Shown here: positions 62,610 to 64,000 of the stretch, piece after piece
Numbering within the stretch: position 1 is the first letter of the stretch
Layout of the letters: each line of letters begins with the position of its first letter
Origin: Lacrimispora sp. 210928-DFI.3.58
Lineage (GTDB): Bacteria > Bacillota > Clostridia > Lachnospirales > Lachnospiraceae
Reading direction: 5' to 3'
Length of the DNA: 64,000 nt
NCBI RefSeq assembly: GCF_020554865.1
Contig: NZ_JAJCIC010000004.1
Span: 124,001 to 188,000, forward strand
Position numbers and translations under genes: made by a program
The notes under the pieces: generated by a model
Seen by the model: the letters and a program-made list of their open reading frames with translations, nothing else
The model's database searches: none
Told to the model about the DNA's origin: nothing

Positions 62610-63440
62610 TTAGCCCTTTACTGCCCCCACTGTGGCGCTGCTTAACACCTGCTTCTGCGCAATCACAAAGAAGATAAACAGCGGCAGGATAGACAGTGTA
62701 ACGGCCGCTACCGCAACATCCCATGAGAACAGGGCTTCATTGAACAGCGACATCATAGCGATCTGAATTGTCCTCATCTGAGGCTTTGTCAGGATAAACT
62801 GTGTCATCAGGTAGTTATTCCAATACTTCAGCACCTCAAGAGAGACGATCGTAAACATGGTTCCCTTTGTAAGCGGGAATACGATCCTCCAATACAGGCT
62901 TATCGGCGTACATCCGTCAATCACTGCTGACTCCTCGATTTCAATGGGCAGTGACTTGACTGCGCCGGTAACCAGGAATACGGACATCGGCAGTGAAAAT
63001 GTCCAGTTGCTTATGATAACTCCCAGATAGCGGTTTCCCAGCTTCAACAGACCGATCATCTTAGCAAAAGTGATCATGATGCATTGAAAGGGCACACTCA
63101 TGCCGCAGAGGATCAGCACAAAGCAGAGCCTTGTAAACCAGTTGCTGTGTCTCGTGATCCAATACCCCGACATTCCGCTTAAGATCACAATCCCGACTGC
63201 CGAGAACACAGTGATGATCAGTGTATTTGCCAGCACCCTCGGATAATGCAGCCGCTCCCATGCCTCTGCAAAATTACCCAGAGTAACGTTCTTCGGAAGC
63301 GCCGCAATATTTGCAGCAATCTCCGAATATGGTTTAAATGAGTTTAACACTGTAAAATACAGGGGTATAAGCACCAGGGAACAGCTGAAAACAATAAACG
63401 CCAGCGCCAGAAGTGTTCTTATTGTTTTATTCCGTTTCAT
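62610..63440 (-). CDS. Carbohydrate ABC transporter permease (MalG-like)
   Basis: A 276-residue permease with six membrane helices. The EAA loop that contacts the ATPase is ESAVIDGCTPISLYWRIVFPLTKG. It lies downstream of its partner with a 1-base stop/start overlap (TAATG). The ATPase gene is not in the window; a shared MsmX-type ATPase is likely. Confidence 0.93.
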   Translation of the reverse strand: MKRNKTIRTLLALAFIVFSCSLVLIPLYFTVLNSFKPYSEIAANIAALPKNVTLGNFAEAWERLHYPRVLANTLIITVFSAVGIVILSGMSGYWITRHSNWFTRLCFVLILCGMSVPFQCIMITFAKMIGLLKLGNRYLGVIISNWTFSLPMSVFLVTGAVKSLPIEIEESAVIDGCTPISLYWRIVFPLTKGTMFTIVSLEVLKYWNNYLMTQFILTKPQMRTIQIAMMSLFNEALFSWDVAVAAVTLSILPLFIFFVIAQKQVLSSATVGAVKG

Positions 63441-64000
63441 TATAAGCTCACCTCATTTCTGGAAGTTAATTTCAACTGTCCAAAGGAAACTGCCAGCAGT
63501 ACAATGATAAACAGCACGGACTTCGCTGCGCCGTAAGCGATCTGATTGCTCCGAAAGGCCGTTGCATAGATATTCATCATCACGCCCTCCGATGTTCTGT
63601 AGGGGTTGCCGTTGGTAAGTGAAATGTTCGTGTCATAGAGGAGCATTGCCCAGTTGATCGCAATAAACAGGCATCTTGTGGTTGTTCCCTTTAACAGCGG
63701 AATCGTGATGGATTTCAGAGTCGTCCACTTAGAAGCCCCATCCACGGTTGCCGCCTCATAATAATCCTTGGAAATCGCTGCCAGACCAGAATTATAAATG
63801 ATCATCAGATAACCGGAAAGGGACCAGGTCATAACGATCACCAGAGCCCAGAAGGAGGATTCCGGTGTGGTAAACCACTGCTGTGAGAACCAGCTGATCC
63901 CGCTCCACTGGCCAAACTGGACGAACACGTTCTGGAAGATAAATCTCCACAGAAAGCCGAGCACCACGCCGCCGATGATCCTGGGGGCATAGATCAGAGC
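63440..64000 (-). CDS. Carbohydrate ABC transporter permease (MalF-like), cut at window edge
   Basis: At least 187 residues to the right edge; the first codons lie beyond 64000. The EAA loop is YEAATVDGASKWTTLKSITIPLLKGTT, and NGNPYRTSEGVMMNIYATAFRSNQIAYGAAKSVLFIIVLLAV is the typical C-terminus. The reading frame is open to the window end, so the GTG at 63967 is not the start. It heads the sugar importer-bicupin-MATE operon as far as can be seen. Confidence 0.9.
   Translation of the reverse strand, partial: ALIYAPRIIGGVVLGFLWRFIFQNVFVQFGQWSGISWFSQQWFTTPESSFWALVIVMTWSLSGYLMIIYNSGLAAISKDYYEAATVDGASKWTTLKSITIPLLKGTTTRCLFIAINWAMLLYDTNISLTNGNPYRTSEGVMMNIYATAFRSNQIAYGAAKSVLFIIVLLAVSFGQLKLTSRNEVSL

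Overview
The window looks like chromosomal DNA of a Lachnospiraceae (Clostridia) gut anaerobe, probably near the Enterocloster/Hungatella group; the genus is an inference. The evidence is the conserved block pyrH-frr-uppS-cdsA-dxr-rseP-ispG-polC, the AGGAGG-type ribosome sites, a family-typical cell-wall-binding repeat protein, ETF-linked acyl-CoA dehydrogenases and TTGACA/TATAAT promoters. I see no rRNA, tRNA, CRISPR array, complete insertion sequence or prophage.

Layout. 1-7220 (minus strand) is the housekeeping block for isoprenoid and phospholipid synthesis, ribosome recycling, UMP kinase and the PolC N-terminus. 7221-11315 is accessory: GC-rich repeats, an MscS channel, an Rpn-nuclease fragment and an RloA-RloB ATPase/TOPRIM pair. 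11318-14690 is a lysine-riboswitch-controlled AGCS symporter with an amidohydrolase. 14732-17840 holds a lipase and a Na/Pi transporter behind a Pho-box-like triple repeat. 17904-24292 holds a heterodimeric ABC exporter, a DUF4143 ATPase and a TetR regulator; exporter and regulator share the same dyad operator. 24335-29743 contains a second repeat cluster, enolase, patatin, DegV, a GNAT-DHFR fusion and a GNAT.

29813-40071 is a catabolic operon: acyl-CoA dehydrogenase, CaiB-type CoA-transferase, a second acyl-CoA dehydrogenase, EtfB, EtfA, acyl-CoA ligase, a Cys-rich desulfoferrodoxin-like protein and a GntP-type permease, followed by a LysR gene. It looks like CoA-dependent reduction of an unsaturated carboxylate. 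40464-46613 is a patchwork of two methyltransferases, two degraded MATE genes, a small alarmone synthetase, a secreted metallo-beta-lactamase-fold protein, a LysR and a 40-residue Lys-rich protein behind a near-perfect CIRCE element. 46631-50897 is a MarR-linked ABC exporter pair. 50947-57123 is a PTS/4-alpha-glucanotransferase operon with a divergent LacI regulator. 57206-64000 is a MATE transporter and a sugar ABC importer operon carrying three tandem two-domain cupin paralogs; the solute-binding gene has a frameshift.

The most noteworthy signals are four matching TTAG-N6-CTAACC sites (DtxR/IdeR-box-like) at promoters across the window, the CIRCE-controlled micro-protein, the lysine riboswitch on an AGCS symporter, the three-bicupin cassette, the stand-alone RloAB pair, and two unassigned structured RNA candidates (41179-41279 and 43594-43702). 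Start codons were reassigned by ribosome-site spacing where stated.
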